In this document: positions 1 through 12,105 of the stretch, piece after piece | How the letters are laid out: the number at the start of each line of letters is the position of its first letter | How positions within the stretch are numbered: the stretch's first letter is position 1 | Source: Xenopus tropicalis | Lineage: Eukaryota > Chordata > Amphibia > Anura > Pipidae | NCBI RefSeq assembly: GCF_000004195.4 | Contig: NC_030677.2 | Span: 116,151,036 to 116,215,035 of the forward strand | DNA: 64,000 nucleotides | Direction of reading: 5' to 3' | Position numbers and translations under genes: made by a program | Notes under the pieces: model-generated | Databases searched by the model: none | Seen by the model: the letters and a program-made list of their open reading frames with translations, nothing else | Told to the model about the DNA's origin: nothing

Positions 1-70
1 GTATTTATATATATATATATATATACATACTCAAAATTACATATTCTTTCATCCCCCCCCCCCCCCCAAA
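1..70. repeat. Simple repeats: (TA)n and poly-C tract
   Basis: An alternating TA run occupies about the first 26 bases, and a run of about 16 C residues lies near positions 52-67. Both are low-complexity DNA with no coding content. The 130 bases that follow show nothing recognisable. Confidence 0.9.
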
Positions 71-199
71 ATAAAACATTTTGGCTGTTAGATAGAGCCG
101 AGAGACATGGCAGACATTTGCAGCAAATTTTGCAATTTCCACAATCAATCACAATCCTTGATCAAGAATCAATGCTAGAATTTTGACATTTGGGTTAAA

Positions 200-647
200 A
201 AAAGCATTGCGTTTAAACACACACCATGTTAGCCATACATGCCAATACTTGCGGAAAATTACTGTACTGAAAATAACCATTTCCCTGCAAACTGGAGGCT
301 ACATCACTCTAGGGCCAACACATACTTGAATAAATCACACTGCAAAGTCCATATTTTATTGCCAAAACCTCATGAACTGTACTTTTCTGTAATTACTGCC
401 TGCCTCAAGTAGGTGTTAATTTTCGCATAGACTAATGCGATATTTAGCACGTCTAAGTATTTGTGAATCATGCGTTAGTGTTATTGTAGTGCAAATGAAC
501 GCATGCGGTAGCGCGAAATTTAACGCATGTGATTTGCGATTTAACGCATGTGGTAATACTGTAGTGAATCGTGTGTTAATTTTAGCTTCTATTTTAACGC
601 AAAAAAGCGTGCGATAAAAATTAACGCACTTTAGTAAATCAGCCCTA
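200..647. mobile_element. Harbinger-like MITE, left end missing
   Basis: The right half is dense in GCGATAA / TTAACGCATGCG words and ends in CACTTTAGTAAATCAGCCCT, a decayed form of the terminus CTTTAGTGAATC seen in the copies near 13.2, 32.2 and 40.5 kb. The inner part, from about 224 to 415, holds the family's shared core (a TTTCCCTGCAAACTGGAGGC stretch near 280 and GGGCCAACACATACTTGAAT near 312), also found at 13.5 and 40.75 kb. No matching left TIR is visible, so the copy is truncated or eroded. Short open frames on both strands here follow from the repeat sequence and are not genes. Confidence 0.75.
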
Positions 648-3600
648 TTGTTTTTTTCAGGCACTGTTTATTCTAAAAATATATATGTTGACATTTAGTT
701 TGTCACAGCTAATGGCGGGTGATAGTCCTTGGCCATTTAATCTCTGGTGTTGTTTGATGGTTTCCACATGCCCACTGGGTTCGCAGTGGCTGGCATTCTT
801 TTTAAAACAGTTATAATGTTCATTAAGATGTTTGGTAAAGTTTGAAATACATGGCAAGGACTATTGTGATGTTTGGATTTGTTAATAAAGCTGTGGCCGA
901 ACTCCAACCACATTATGGTGTCAGTGTGTTTTATTGTGTCAGCTGGGTACATCAGGTTAAGTTGGAAGGGAGGCAATAAGTCTCCACAGTCATGAGTGGG
1001 TTTACCATTTTCTTATAATATAGATAAAAAAGAACACCTTTCAATGTCATTACTCATTACACTATAAGCACAATAAAGCGTCCTATTCCCAGAGCCCTAT
1101 ATAATGAGTAAAACTGGAGTAAAGCACAGTGAGGCTTAACAACATCCCGCCTGCACTAGTGTTTCTATAGTTTTGTAGTATATCAGTCTTTATTGTGCGT
1201 TTGGTTTGAGATATTACCCCCCGAAAACACTTTTTTATTAATAAATAGGAGAATATCTTGTGCTGGTATCATTGCATAGTAGATATGAGTGTTCATTCAT
1301 TCATTACAAGAATAGGTGGCAATAGAGCTTATAACTAAGACAGGAATCCCAACTACAGAGGTGCATACAAATACAAGCAGGGTAGTAGCACTTAATAATT
1401 ATACAAAGGGGCTATATAATTAATTCTCTAGTTTTGATGGACAGGAAAAAATTGTAGGTTTTTTTTTTTTTTAAAAGAAGCCAGTGAGGAATTTTAGAAG
1501 GTCAGGACAGGGGACATACTTGTGTGCAGATGTAGTGACCCACATTGTTGTGGTACTGACAGTATAAAGAACAGAAAGACGAGTTAGGAAGCTAGTAGAA
1601 TGTTACTGTAGTCAAATGTGGAGACTATTTGACAACTTTTGATTCTGGGGCCTATGTATTATGTAAAATGAAATAAATTTTCACAATGCTAAGTGGCGTA
1701 AAATAAATGTGTATATTGTCACTGGTTAAAATAACAGCAGACCAGCAAGAGACAGTAGAGCAGTCCTACTGGATTATATTTTTATGTACACATTAGACTG
1801 CACACAGTATGAAGCCTCCCAATGATTAGCACACCATATCCAAATTTTTGTTCATGGCCTTTTCTCATATTTATTTGCAAATTATATGTGTATATATTAT
1901 TTGAAAAAATCAAAATAGCTACACAATAAATAATCTCATAATGAAATGCAATTGATTTTTTATTAGCATCTTTTATAAGGGCAAAGGTCTTGATACCTTA
2001 AAAAACAAGACCAGTAACCATAGGCTGCATGCTTATCAGTCAACCTTTAATTGCTGCACAATAAAGGCTTAATGTTATGTACACATAAGCTCTGTGCCAG
2101 CATGGCAAAACCAATTTTAAAATTTGCCAGCTGTGTGGACTAGAATTCAGTGCAGGAAAAAATGAAAAACACGCTTTAGTCTTCATATCAAAAGGGCCTG
2201 TTGTCACTTATATCAAAATTGGTTTTGTCACATTTGATATAAAGAAAAAAACATGAAAACTGAGCTTTCATTACCTACTTTGCATTCTGGTTTCGCAGAG
2301 CCAGTGCTGTACACTATGATATGTTTGCCAACTGACAGTGCATTAACATGCAAAAGTAGAATATTTTTTTGAGAGTACACTACGGAGAATAATAATAGCT
2401 TTAAATGTTTTGAGTATTTCATTAAATATATGATATGGCAACTTTCCACATTTTCTATCAATACTGTATTGAGTTCATAGCTGGGAAAATACATTAGGAC
2501 AGGTGCAATTGCAAAGAAAGTTACTGAATTCATATTAAGTTCCAATTAAAGTTTCCATAAAAGTATAGCTGCTGCTCTTGCACATTTATTTAAATGTTTT
2601 ACCCTTTTCTTAGCATCCCAGGAGCCAAAAATAACCTTACCATCTTATCAGCAATGATCTAGTAAAAGCCTTTATCATCTAAACCTTTACCTCCTCACTG
2701 CTTTTTTCATAATGGATCAGTCCCTGTGGGCTTGCTAACAGAAAATGTTCCAACAAGAAAAGGTTGATTATGTCTTGGCATATGTTCATATCAGTTACTT
2801 TATTTGTGGCCCACTATCTGATCAATTCTGAGTTTTTTGAACATGATTTTGCTTGGAATAAAGAAGAAAATATATATCCAGCTTTCTGATATGTCTATTT
2901 CACTGCATGAATATATATTATGATTATTAATTGAGACAGAGAGCAGTCTGATATTCTACAGAAGCCACAGAGATCAGACCAAAGGACAAGAGCTGACTTT
3001 TCAGCATCCCACCCCAAAGCTGTTATGTTCTCTGAATATTTATAGGCTTTTTATCTTAAATATGAAGGACTGAGGCAAGGAAACCGAGCGCAGTAGAGAA
3101 TCTAAAGAAGGGAGGGAATGGAGGGAAAACAAAGCAAGATGGAAATAGTTCTTCATTCATCTCAATATTTTCAGAAGGGAAAGTTTAGTGATTCTTTAAA
3201 TTGACACTGTTATCAAAATTGAAGTGATACTGCCATCATTTTGATGATGTAATTTGTAATATTTATTACACTGTCTGTCTTGCAAATGATTTATTCTACC
3301 ATTTGAAATGTTCTTTTCATAATGGTGTGTGCAGCCATCTCTGTTCATTATACATGATCCAATGCTTGTAGAAAAAGCCAGCACAGCACTGTGCAAGTTC
3401 CTCACCTGTTCAATTCTATCATTCTTCTGGTGCCCCACATCAGTTATTGCTTTAGAGCAAGGAGTGTGTATGGGTCCAAGTACCTTTCATGAATGACTTT
3501 GATATGTGCACAATTTTGCATGTGTTTTAGAGGGCCCACTTGCACTCGTAGATGAGCTTTAGAGCTAAATTACACTGGAGATTTTGTAGGATGGTGTCAG

Positions 3601-3654
3601 ATTGACAGTCGGATGTAGTTGCATAGGATGAAATATACTAGTACTAATAGAAAA
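648..3654. other. AT-rich stretch without recognised genes
   Basis: About 3 kb of unique-looking AT-rich DNA. Open frames are short (up to 105 codons), have AT-driven composition and show no motif. There are homopolymer T runs near 1460. I see no tRNA, rRNA, splice-bounded exon pattern or TIR pair here. Confidence 0.6.
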
Positions 3655-3916
3655 ACTGATCGAAAATAGAATCTGTCTGGTTTTGCTTCACTGAAAAATT
3701 TGAGAAACTGCTGAAAAATTCAAGAAATAGTGAACAATTCGTAAAAAGTGGCTACTGCACAACCTTTTTGATGCAACTTTGATTTTTTTTCATGCAAATT
3801 TTGACACTGACACAACTTTTTCCTCACTCTGTGAACTTTTACTGCAGCACATTTTTGCACCAGTTACACAGAATTAACAGAATACATGCCTGGTGAAAAA
3901 TTTCACTCATCACTAA
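3655..3916. mobile_element. hAT-like MITE (TAGTGATGAG family), decayed
   Basis: The right end reads ATGCCTGGTGAAAAATTTCA then CTCATCACTA, the signature shared with the copies at 18.4 and 46.85 kb. The interior has the family's repeated GAAAAATT / GCAACTTT words. The left end is too diverged to place exactly and no TSD could be read. A minus-strand open frame of 88 codons crosses it and is a by-product. Confidence 0.65.
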
Positions 3917-4517
3917 TAGCAAACTGATTAAAAAATTATAGAGATGTAAACTACATGGAAGGGTTGCCATCCAGCAAGACACACCTGTGGGAATGGAATA
4001 CTGCATTTTCATCTGACAAGATAAAAACTGATGGTGCCTGAAAGAGTTTTCTTTAGTTGAAATACATTGCCACTTGGATGTAGATGCAGCAACAAAACTC
4101 ACCATCTGACTTTATCTGATCTGACTTACATTACAGCTGTGGGGATCAGATTTTGTAGCATTCCACAAAATTTTGTGCTGTTGCTTGATAAGCTTTTGTG
4201 GGTCAGATAAAGTCTGACCCACACAATCTGATCAACATATCCTGTATAGTTTAGCCAGCTAACGGCATATGGGATATGGCATATACAGCACAGTTTATCT
4301 AGAAAATGAATGCCTGAAGCCACCATGCTGCTTCCTATTAATGTACATTGAAACTTCAGGTGGCTCACAGCCCAAAAACACACATTAAACTAAAGCATCC
4401 TAGTGACCACCCAAACTAGTAGTGTTAAAATTAAGGCACAAAGGGCATGCTGTCTGTCAGGATCAGCTAATAAGGGCATATGTTACTCCTAATAATAGTA
4501 AACGAAAAACACCCTAA
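3917..4517. other. AT-rich stretch with an 11-bp hairpin at 4197-4223
   Basis: Positions 4197-4207 (TGTGGGTCAGA) pair perfectly with 4213-4223 (TCTGACCCACA) across a 5-base loop. The flanks repeat related words (GGGGATCAGATTTTGTAGC near 4141), so this may be the core of a small fold-back repeat. No gene is apparent. An 85-codon minus-strand frame across it has no recognisable domain. Confidence 0.5.
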
Positions 4518-5036
4518 GGGGCTGATTTACTAACCCACGAATCCGGAAAAGTTCCGACTTGAAAACGAACATTTTGCGACTTTTTCGTATTTTTTGCGAT
4601 TTTTTCGGCGTCTTTACGAATTTTTCGTTACCAATACGATTTTTGCGTAAAAACGCGAGTTTTTCGTAGCCATTACGAAAGTTGCGTAAAATTGCCTGAT
4701 TTTTTCGTAGCGTCAAAACTTACGCGAAAAGTTGCGCCTTTTTCGTAGCGTTAAAACTTAAAAGGTGCGAAGTTTCGCGTAAGTTTTAACGCTACGAAAA
4801 AAGCGCAACTTTTTGCGCAAGTTTTAACGCTACGAAAAATCGCCAGATTTTACGCAACTTTCGTAATGGCTACGAAAAACTCGCGTTTTTACGCAAAAAT
4901 CGTATTGGTAACGAAAAATTCGTAAAGACGCCGAAAAAATCGCAAAAAATACGAAAAAATCGCAAAATACCGATCATTACGAAAAAAACGCAATCGGACT
5001 CATTTCGACCCGTTCGTGGGTTAGTAAATGTGCCCC
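4518..5036. mobile_element. 519-bp fold-back MITE with TAA target duplication
   Basis: The element is almost entirely an inverted repeat: GGGGCTGATTTACTAACCCA at the left matches the complement of the right end TGGGTTAGTAAATGTGCCCC. The arms, rich in TTTTTCGTA / TACGAAAAA, continue to the centre near 4770. TAA lies directly outside both ends (4515-4517 and 5037-5039). A 3-bp TAA duplication fits the PIF/Harbinger superfamily (TWA preference). It encodes nothing. A related copy is at 26,984-27,492. Confidence 0.88.
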
Positions 5037-6983
5037 TAAGTGACACACCTGTAGCAGTGAAAGTCTGCAACAAGCAACACAGGAAACTATTTTTCTGTTG
5101 TCTTTATCACCCCATCAGGGTATTAGAGTACGACATTGCTGGTGAGCTGACACCTATGGCATAGAATGGAGTTCAGGCACGTTCTGCTAAATTTACATTA
5201 TTGAGGTTAAGTAATAAAAAGGGGTAATTTACAACCACAAGTGCAGTGAGCAAAGTACAGTTTTGAGTGCAATTGCTATTTTTTTCACATGAAGCAGAAT
5301 ATTTCTCAGAGTTCCAGCTTTATTGTGGTCACATGGTGGTATTGCATCTGATGCCATTGTGTTGCTTCTGATGCAACTGTGCTCTATGTGGCAAAAATAA
5401 CAAACAATTGTGCTTGCATTTTCAAGCTACCCAAGTCTTAATAAACTTGTATACATATTATCATTAATACCACCATGCTTATGACTACCTGTATTTAGAA
5501 AACTCTTACAAAGAATCGCTAACAAAGACAGTTGGTTTTACCAGTCAGATCATCTAGTAATATAAACAATGTGTGGGTTCTGCCAGCTGATTATGCCAGT
5601 TCTATTAGCCAGGTGTCCGATTTTGAATCTAAGCCATGAAATCCTCAGAGTGTAGAACTGCACACCATATCTTCCCTAATATGCAGGCTGTACATATTCT
5701 CATAACACACTATTTCCAGTTCAGTTATTTATTGTTCAGTGAGTAAATCGAAAAATAATCACTTATACAGTTTTTTCAAAACACGCATAGACAATATATT
5801 GTTTCCCAATTCTGCTTTATGATACCTTTTCTCACTATTTCTGATTTGCTGATTTGGTCTTTTTATAGGAATAGATTAACACGAAAAAAAAATCTAATGT
5901 TCAAATTCTCATTAATCTGGTACTTCTTAAATTCTCATTAATCGTATACTTTCCAAAGTGCTGATGTGGGGTGATAGGGAAATTAGGCAACAGTCACTGT
6001 ATTGACTGTTAAGCAAAATGTCAGGAATAAAAGATTTGAGAAAAAAAACACCTTAATTGTTTTTTTTTTTATTACTGCACCTTGCTAAATAAAGCATAAA
6101 TATTTATAAAATGGATACAGAATTCAGTATACACTGCATATTGTACTGCATGATGGCTGCTGTAATTTTAATAATACAATGTATATACATAATTAATTCT
6201 TGGCCCAGATGTATAATTCTAAGCAAGCACCTTCTATAAACCTGGTCACAGCTTAACATGGAAGATGTGCAAAATGCTTAGCTATGGTTCTCATAGAAAT
6301 TATTTTTTAATAAATAGAGATCCAACCTATTTCAAAAGGTCAAACATATTATGTTGTATAGATAATGAAATTATTGTCTCTCACTATGTACCCCCTCCCT
6401 CTAGAACTAGAGTTGAATGTTTGTTAATAGTACTTAAAAAAATAATGCCACGGTCATTCACTAGAAATGTTAACCCGAAAAAGCAGTAAAGGCAATATTA
6501 AACACTGAAAGCCTCGTGCACACTGTAATTTATATACAATCTATATTCATTTTTAGGTTGTTAAATGGGAATCACATGCAAATGTGGTTTCTTTGTAATA
6601 ATAAAGCAATACCTTGTACCATTTGAAAACTATTTAAAAGTTCATACACCATCCTTTCATCTAACACTTTAATTTTACTATTGCTAGTTTATTTTATAAT
6701 ATTGTGATTTTTGTTACATGTAGCAATGAAAAAAGAATTATTCTTCATTTACAGAGGTTTGGGCTTATATTATGAGTTTACAAAATCAACAAAGTGCAAT
6801 TACCTGTACTCTCCCAGGGTTCAAAGTCTATGGCAAGAACTCTCTCACTTTATAAATAAGAAATTTACATGATACTCACCCCAGTGTTAACTCTTTTAAA
6901 TGTATTACTACCAGACCTTGAAAAAGGGAAAGCCTTTGTTTTGCAGTTACAACCTCCAGAGCACGCCTATGAAAGTAATACTA
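5037..6983. other. AT-rich stretch without recognised genes
   Basis: No supported gene. At 5223-5460 there is a segment (CAAGTGCAGTGAGCAAAGTA) with similarity to 8383-8640, probably an old dispersed repeat. A 74-codon plus-strand frame at 6265-6489 has no recognisable feature. Confidence 0.55.
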
Positions 6984-7047
6984 CCTATTGTACAGCGCTG
7001 CAGAATATGTTGGCCCTTTATAAATAAATGTTAATAATAATAATAAT
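6984..7047 (+). mobile_element. LINE/SINE 3' tail with (AAT)n
   Basis: The words TGTACAGCGCTGCAGAATAT and CTTTATAAATAAATG followed by (AAT)n match the 3' termini of the LINE tails at 26.0-26.24 and 36.5-36.75 kb. Only about 60 bases remain, as expected of a 5'-truncated retroinsertion. Confidence 0.65.
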
Positions 7048-7048
7048 A

Positions 7049-7376
7049 CAGGTATAGGACCCATTATCCAGAATGCTCGGGACCAAGGGTATTCCGGATA
7101 AGGGGTCTTTCCGTAATTTGGATCTCCATACCTTAAGTCTACTAAAAAATCAATAAAACATTAATTAAACCCAATAGGATTGTTTTGCATCCAATAAGGA
7201 TTATTTATATCTTAGTTGGGATCAAGTACAAGGTACTGTTTTATTTCTACATAGAAAAAGGAAATCAGTTTTAAAATTCTGAATTATTTGATTAAAATGG
7301 AGTCTATGGGAGACGGGCATTCCGTAATTCGGAGCTTTCTGGATAACGGGTTTCCGGATAAGGGGTCCGATACCTG
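7049..7376. mobile_element. CAGGTAT-ended MITE, about 328 bp, complete
   Basis: It starts CAGGTATAGGACCCATTATCC-like and ends in the complement, GGGGTCCGATACCTG, giving long terminal inverted repeats; TA flanks both ends. This is the most intact of at least five copies (also 9.87, 11.53, 11.68 and 14.03 kb, and a decayed one at 45.6 kb). The TA flank would fit a Tc1/mariner-like element, but the TIRs themselves contain TA, so the superfamily is unassigned. Confidence 0.82.
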
Positions 7377-7379
7377 TAC

Positions 7380-9870
7380 TATAAAAAAAATATACTAATG
7401 GGGAGGGCCTAGACACTGATATCCTATGCACAGAACTTAATTGTTGGGCTCTGCCAACAGCTATCCCAACCCTCTGGAGACCCTCCACTGCCCTAAAACA
7501 TATTAATGTCTTAATGGGATTACTTTTTACCCTGTAGAAACCGAAAGAAGGTGCCATTGTTTGTACCTCAACCCAGACTTACAATCTTCCTCTCCCACTT
7601 ACTCACTGGGAATTGTGACATTAACTATTCTTTTTTTGAGCTATATATGTATTTTCCGAGTTCAATACTCAATTTCTTGTGTTGGAAAACTCAACAGAAT
7701 TATTTCAACAATATCACGTTTACTCAACATTGCTTAATATAAGATAACAATAAACTCCTTTAAGCTTGGGTTAGATAAACAACTGCTATATAATTCAATA
7801 ATCAGAGTAGAAGAATCCACTACTGCCCCCTTGCAACATTTTATTTCACTATTTTACATTTAAAATAGTTATTATACGGAGGGGTCAGTATATTCCCACA
7901 GGTCATTAAGATATGATTGGAACTGTTAGTAGAAACCTGTCATGTAAACAAGCCTGGGTATTACAGAATAATAAACATATTTTACAAGACAAATATGCAA
8001 TTCAATTTACTATCTCTTTGTGCTCAAATTTTGAAAATGGTATTATTGCAAGTATTATTTTATTGTAAAGTACAAATGCTTACTTACCTAGATATATCTT
8101 AGAATGACTCCTAAATTCAAGGAGTCAAAATACCATTGCAGTTGACAGCTGATTAATGTTCTTAGGGATGCCTTTGTCTCCACTCTATGCATGAGGCTGG
8201 TGAAGAAATTACTCACATAGTTTCTTTGTGACCAACTTTCTTTTACCTACCACAGTGCTGATTTCTTGGAGGCATTACCATACATATAGAAAGTTATGGT
8301 GCCAATGGTTACCCCACGACCCCCTACTTAGACAATGAATCAGTAACTATTTGAAGCATGTTAGCCATAAAGGCCTTTTAAAGACTACTAGTGCAGTGTG
8401 AAAAGTACAATTTTAGGTGCAAGTTGCAATTTTTTGTAACCATGTTTGTTTCCTCCAGAACTCCAGAATCACTGCATCCTCCAGGGAGAATCGCGGGTGT
8501 CATAAAATGTGTACAATTTTGCTTACTCCTTAATCAGGCACAATTGTGCTGAAATCCTCAGTGTCAGGATGTTGTAATTTCTGTGTAATTCTTTAATCAC
8601 AAGTTTGCTGTGTCTAGTAATGCAGGTTACTTTAAAAACCCTGGAGATTTCCTATCTATAGGTGCACTGTGGGTAATTCATGCAGCGTGGTGGGATACAT
8701 TACTGCTTCAACCAAAAAAAAAAAACAAACAAAAAAAACCGGACAAGGCAAAACTGTGGATGCAAGTACTTTAATAAATGATGGCAATGTGAGTGTGCAC
8801 TGCAGCCATCTTTGAGCTTCATGAATAAGCCCTATAATGAGTTAGCCCCTTTTAAAAAGATTGTTACTCTCCTTCTTAAGATCCTGTCTCAAAATTGGAA
8901 AACCCCAAGATATACATAGTAAGGGAGTGCAGCACAACAGACACATGTGCAGGACAAATGCAGTAAAATATTATAAAAACTTTAAAGGGCACACATATCT
9001 TGCTTAACAGCCTTCCTGTTGGGTGGTTTGGTCTACATTTGGACCCCGAAACCAGAGGTTAAACGGTTTCACCATTGATCGCTGTTCTTTTGTTGAGATA
9101 TAGAATCAACAGTTATTAGCAGTGTTTATTTTGGGTAGAGCATTTTCCTAGTCATATTTACTATCAAATCAATTTCCAAATAAAACAATTAAACATTTTA
9201 ATTGTATAAGAAATAGGATTGAAATCATTTTATGCGACTTTTGAACCTTTTTTTTTTGTTAAAGCATCATATTTACTGTAACTTTATGAAAAGATGAACA
9301 TGTGACTACTGTCAGCTATTCTTACTTTTCTTAGATATTCAGTTCTACATTATATCCACCTTAGCATCAGGAACACAGAGAGCAACAGGTGCAGTAGAAA
9401 CAGCATTAAAAAAATAATATTCATTTCTTCTTGAACACAACTATTTACATACAATCTGTATAAATGTTCCTGAAGATGCACCTGCCTTTTATTTTCTGCT
9501 TTCCTCTTTTTGTTAAACATTTGCTTCTTTCAGATTTATGCTTTGATCCAAAGGTAAAAAGCTTTTATAGGATTCCACTTGTAAACATGAAATATTCAGC
9601 TTTAATCACTATAGCTTCAATCTTTATAATTACTAAGCTGAACAATTTACAGAGTTTTATACACAGCTGTACAATCTTTATTTATTTCTTTTGAAGTGTT
9701 AAGAAAATGCATTATGGGCATTTACCTTTTTTTTGTTAGTTAAGGTTGCTTTAGCCTTACGTTCTTAATGACACATTGTTACATTGATATTTTTAGATTA
9801 AATGAGACACACACACACATGCTTATTATAAGAGGAGTAATAATGCAAATATATAATATCATGAATTAGT
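7380..9870. other. AT-rich stretch with one possible old repeat
   Basis: No supported gene. From about 8383 to 8835 the sequence resembles 5223-5460 and 40,160-40,340 (short words around AAGTGCAATTTT...GCAATT), suggesting an old, unclassified dispersed repeat. Open frames of 61-76 codons carry no motif. Poly-A occurs near 8716. Confidence 0.5.
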
Positions 9871-9871
9871 A

Positions 9872-10577
9872 TACCGGTATCAGACCCCTTATCCGGAAAC
9901 CCATTATCCAGAAAGTTCAGAATTATGGAAAGGCCATCTCCCATAGACTCCATTGTAATCAGATAATTCACATTTTTAAAAATGGTTTCCTTTTTCTCTG
10001 TAATAATAAAACAGTACCTTGAATTTGATCCTAACTAAGATATAATGGGCCCGATTCACTAAAGTCCGAAATAAGGAGTGCTATTTATAGCATGCGTTAA
10101 AAATCTTATGACTTCTTATTTTTCGCTCGATTCACTAAAAGGACACTTGTTATAATTAAGAAGCGATGTTCTTGGCGTTATTTATCTTGCAACGATATAT
10201 TTTCAAGCAATATATTACGCAGCGCACAACATATTACGCAGCACGTTGCTTGAAAATATGTCGTCACAAGATAAATAACGCCAAGAACATCGCTTCTTAA
10301 TTATGACAAGTGTCCTTTTAGTGAATCGAGCGAAAAATAAGAAGTCATAAGATTTTTAACGCATGCTATAAATAGCACTCCTTATTTCGGACTTTAGTGA
10401 ATCGGGCCCAATGAATCCTAATTGGAGCCAAAACAATCCTATTGGCTTTTATTAATGTTTAAATATTTTTTTTAGTACTTAAGGTAGGAGACTTAAGGTA
10501 GGAGATCTGAATTACAGAAAGACACCTTATTCGGAAAACCCTGGGTCCCGTGCATTCTGGAAAACGGGTCCCATACA
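9872..10577. mobile_element. CAGGTAT-ended MITE split by a later insertion
   Basis: The left part (9872-10046) and right part (10,413-10,577) are the two halves of one MITE: ATTATCCAGAAAGTTCAGAA, CCCATAGACTCCATTGTAAT and CAGTACCTTGAATTTGATCC occur in the same order as in the 11.68-kb copy. The right half ends GGAAAACGGGTCCCATAC. The break falls exactly where another fold-back element begins, so the host MITE is older. Confidence 0.82.
10047..10409. mobile_element. 363-bp near-perfect palindromic MITE nested in an older MITE
   Basis: GGGCCCGATTCACTAAAGTC at the left is mirrored by GACTTTAGTGAATCGGGCCC at the right. Pairing continues almost without mismatch through CACTTGTTATAATTAAGAAG and AAATAACGCCAAGAACATCG to a short centre near 10,225. 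AAT flanks both sides (10,044-10,046 and 10,410-10,412). Removing it rejoins the host MITE to match its relatives. The high arm identity suggests a young insertion or gene-conversion between arms. Same family as the termini at 29,425 and 32,398. Confidence 0.9.
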
Positions 10578-10828
10578 TGCATGCATTAAAGGGAATATAC
10601 TGCCCCTTGAGCACAAGTCTGTATATGTATATGGTAAAAAGAGATTAGCAAAAAGACAGCTAATTTCAAAATGTATAGAATTTAGACTTTTTGTAGCTTG
10701 TTGAACCAAAACCCAAACAGTGGTTTCACAAATAAAAATTACAGATGGCATAGCATGGTAAGTATTGAAGCTCTTCAACCATGGCACTCTCTGCATTAAG
10801 CAGTATGTTTTCTGAGTGTCCATGTAGG

Positions 10829-11083
10829 CAGTGCCGGATTCGCATTCTGGGCGCCCCAAGGCCGCCCCCCCCATGTGCAAACGCACGCACCCCCCCCCAG
10901 GCAGTGCGTGAGTGCGTATGCGCAAACATTTAAACTCCCATACGGAGCAGTGTGGAGAGGTCCCCATTGCTCCGTATGGGGGCAAAATTTCAAAATTTAG
11001 TTGCAGCGGGGCGGCATGCCCCCCCCTAAATTTCTGCCGCCCTAGGCCCGGGCCTTTGTGGCCTCTCCACAAATCCGGACCTG
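10829..11083. mobile_element. 255-bp hAT MITE with 8-bp target duplication
   Basis: CATGTAGG occurs immediately left (10,821-10,828) and right (11,084-11,091). The termini CAGTGCCGGATT and AATCCGGACCTG are imperfect inverted repeats, typical of hAT non-autonomous elements. The interior is GC-rich against AT-rich flanks and has an internal inverted repeat around CTCCCATACGGAGCAGTGTG and ATTGCTCCGTATGGGGGC. Open frames crossing it on both strands (up to 196 codons on the minus strand, 10,527-11,117) arise from this GC-rich insert and are not genes. Confidence 0.9.
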
Positions 11084-11530
11084 CATGTAGGATTCCTTTT
11101 ACACTGCAGAAATACAAAGACTTTGCCCCAACTAAATTGATCCTAGAGCATATGGTAGGGAACTTTGAAAGAAAATTTTACTGGGACAGGGAATGATGTG
11201 AATATTGAGTGATCAAACCCTCGATCCACCTAAACATCCAGATTCAAGTTCTGGACCTATATACATTTACTTCTAAATGTAATCTCTAGCCAGCCCATAA
11301 GTAATTGGGTGACATGATAGAGCAATGGGACGAAAGGGCCTTTTTTACAACAAGGAACTCCTTGTTTTCCTTTGGGGTCAGAAGGAAACATGCCATTATT
11401 TTGCTAGTAGTTGAACACCATTATTATAAGAAAATGTATTTGGTTAAGTGACCTAATTCATTCAGAATTCAAAGCTAAATAACTCTTGGCTACAAACAAG
11501 TGTGCTTAACTTCTACATAATATAGATATA
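11084..11530. other. Stretch without recognised features
   Basis: About 450 bases. I see no supported gene, TIR or tandem repeat. Confidence 0.5.
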
Positions 11531-11679
11531 CAGGTATGGGAACACCTAGCCGGAAACCTGTTGTATAGAAAGCTCCCAATTACAGGTATGGGGAGGCCAT
11601 CTCCAAAAGACTCCGTTTTAAGCAAATAATTTTCATTTTTAAATATGACATCTCCTTTCTCTTAAATAATAAAATAGAA
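11531..11679. mobile_element. CAGGTAT-ended MITE, left-half fragment
   Basis: It starts CAGGTATGGGAACACCTAGC and carries AGGCCATCTCCAAAAGACTC and the CTCCTTTCTC region of the family, then stops where a second copy begins head-to-tail. It is either truncated or the left part of a tandem arrangement. Confidence 0.75.
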
Positions 11680-12105
11680 CAGGTATGGGATCAGTTATCT
11701 GTAAACCCATTATCAAGAAAGGCCATCTCCCATAGACTCCATTATAAGCAAATGATTCTAATTTTTAAAAATGATTTCCCTTTTCTCTGTAATAATAAAA
11801 CAGTACCTTGTACTTGATCCCAACTAAGATATAATTAATCCTTATTGGAAGCAAAACAACCCTATTGGGTTTATTTATCATTTATCATCTTTTAGTAGAC
11901 TGGATAATGGGTAATCCATATTGGCAACCCCCCCCCCCCCAATCCTATAGAGCTTATTTAATTTTTAAATGATTTTCCTATCATTTTTTTTTAATGTTAA
12001 AATGATTTTAAGCAGGCTTAAGGTATGGAGATCCAAATGATAGAACAATCCCTTATCTGGGAAACCTTAGGCCCCAAGCATTTTGGATAATAGATTTTAT
12101 ACCTG
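11680..12105. mobile_element. CAGGTAT-ended MITE, second tandem copy
   Basis: It begins CAGGTATGGGATCAGTTATC and ends GATTTTATACCTG, so both TIRs are present. The internal order of family words matches the 7.05-kb copy. A poly-C run at about 11,929 interrupts it. Confidence 0.8.

Noticed and set aside
10527..11117. 196-codon minus-strand frame
   Set aside because: It crosses the boundary of a defined hAT MITE (8-bp TSD at both sides) and part of another MITE. Its length depends on the GC-rich insert.
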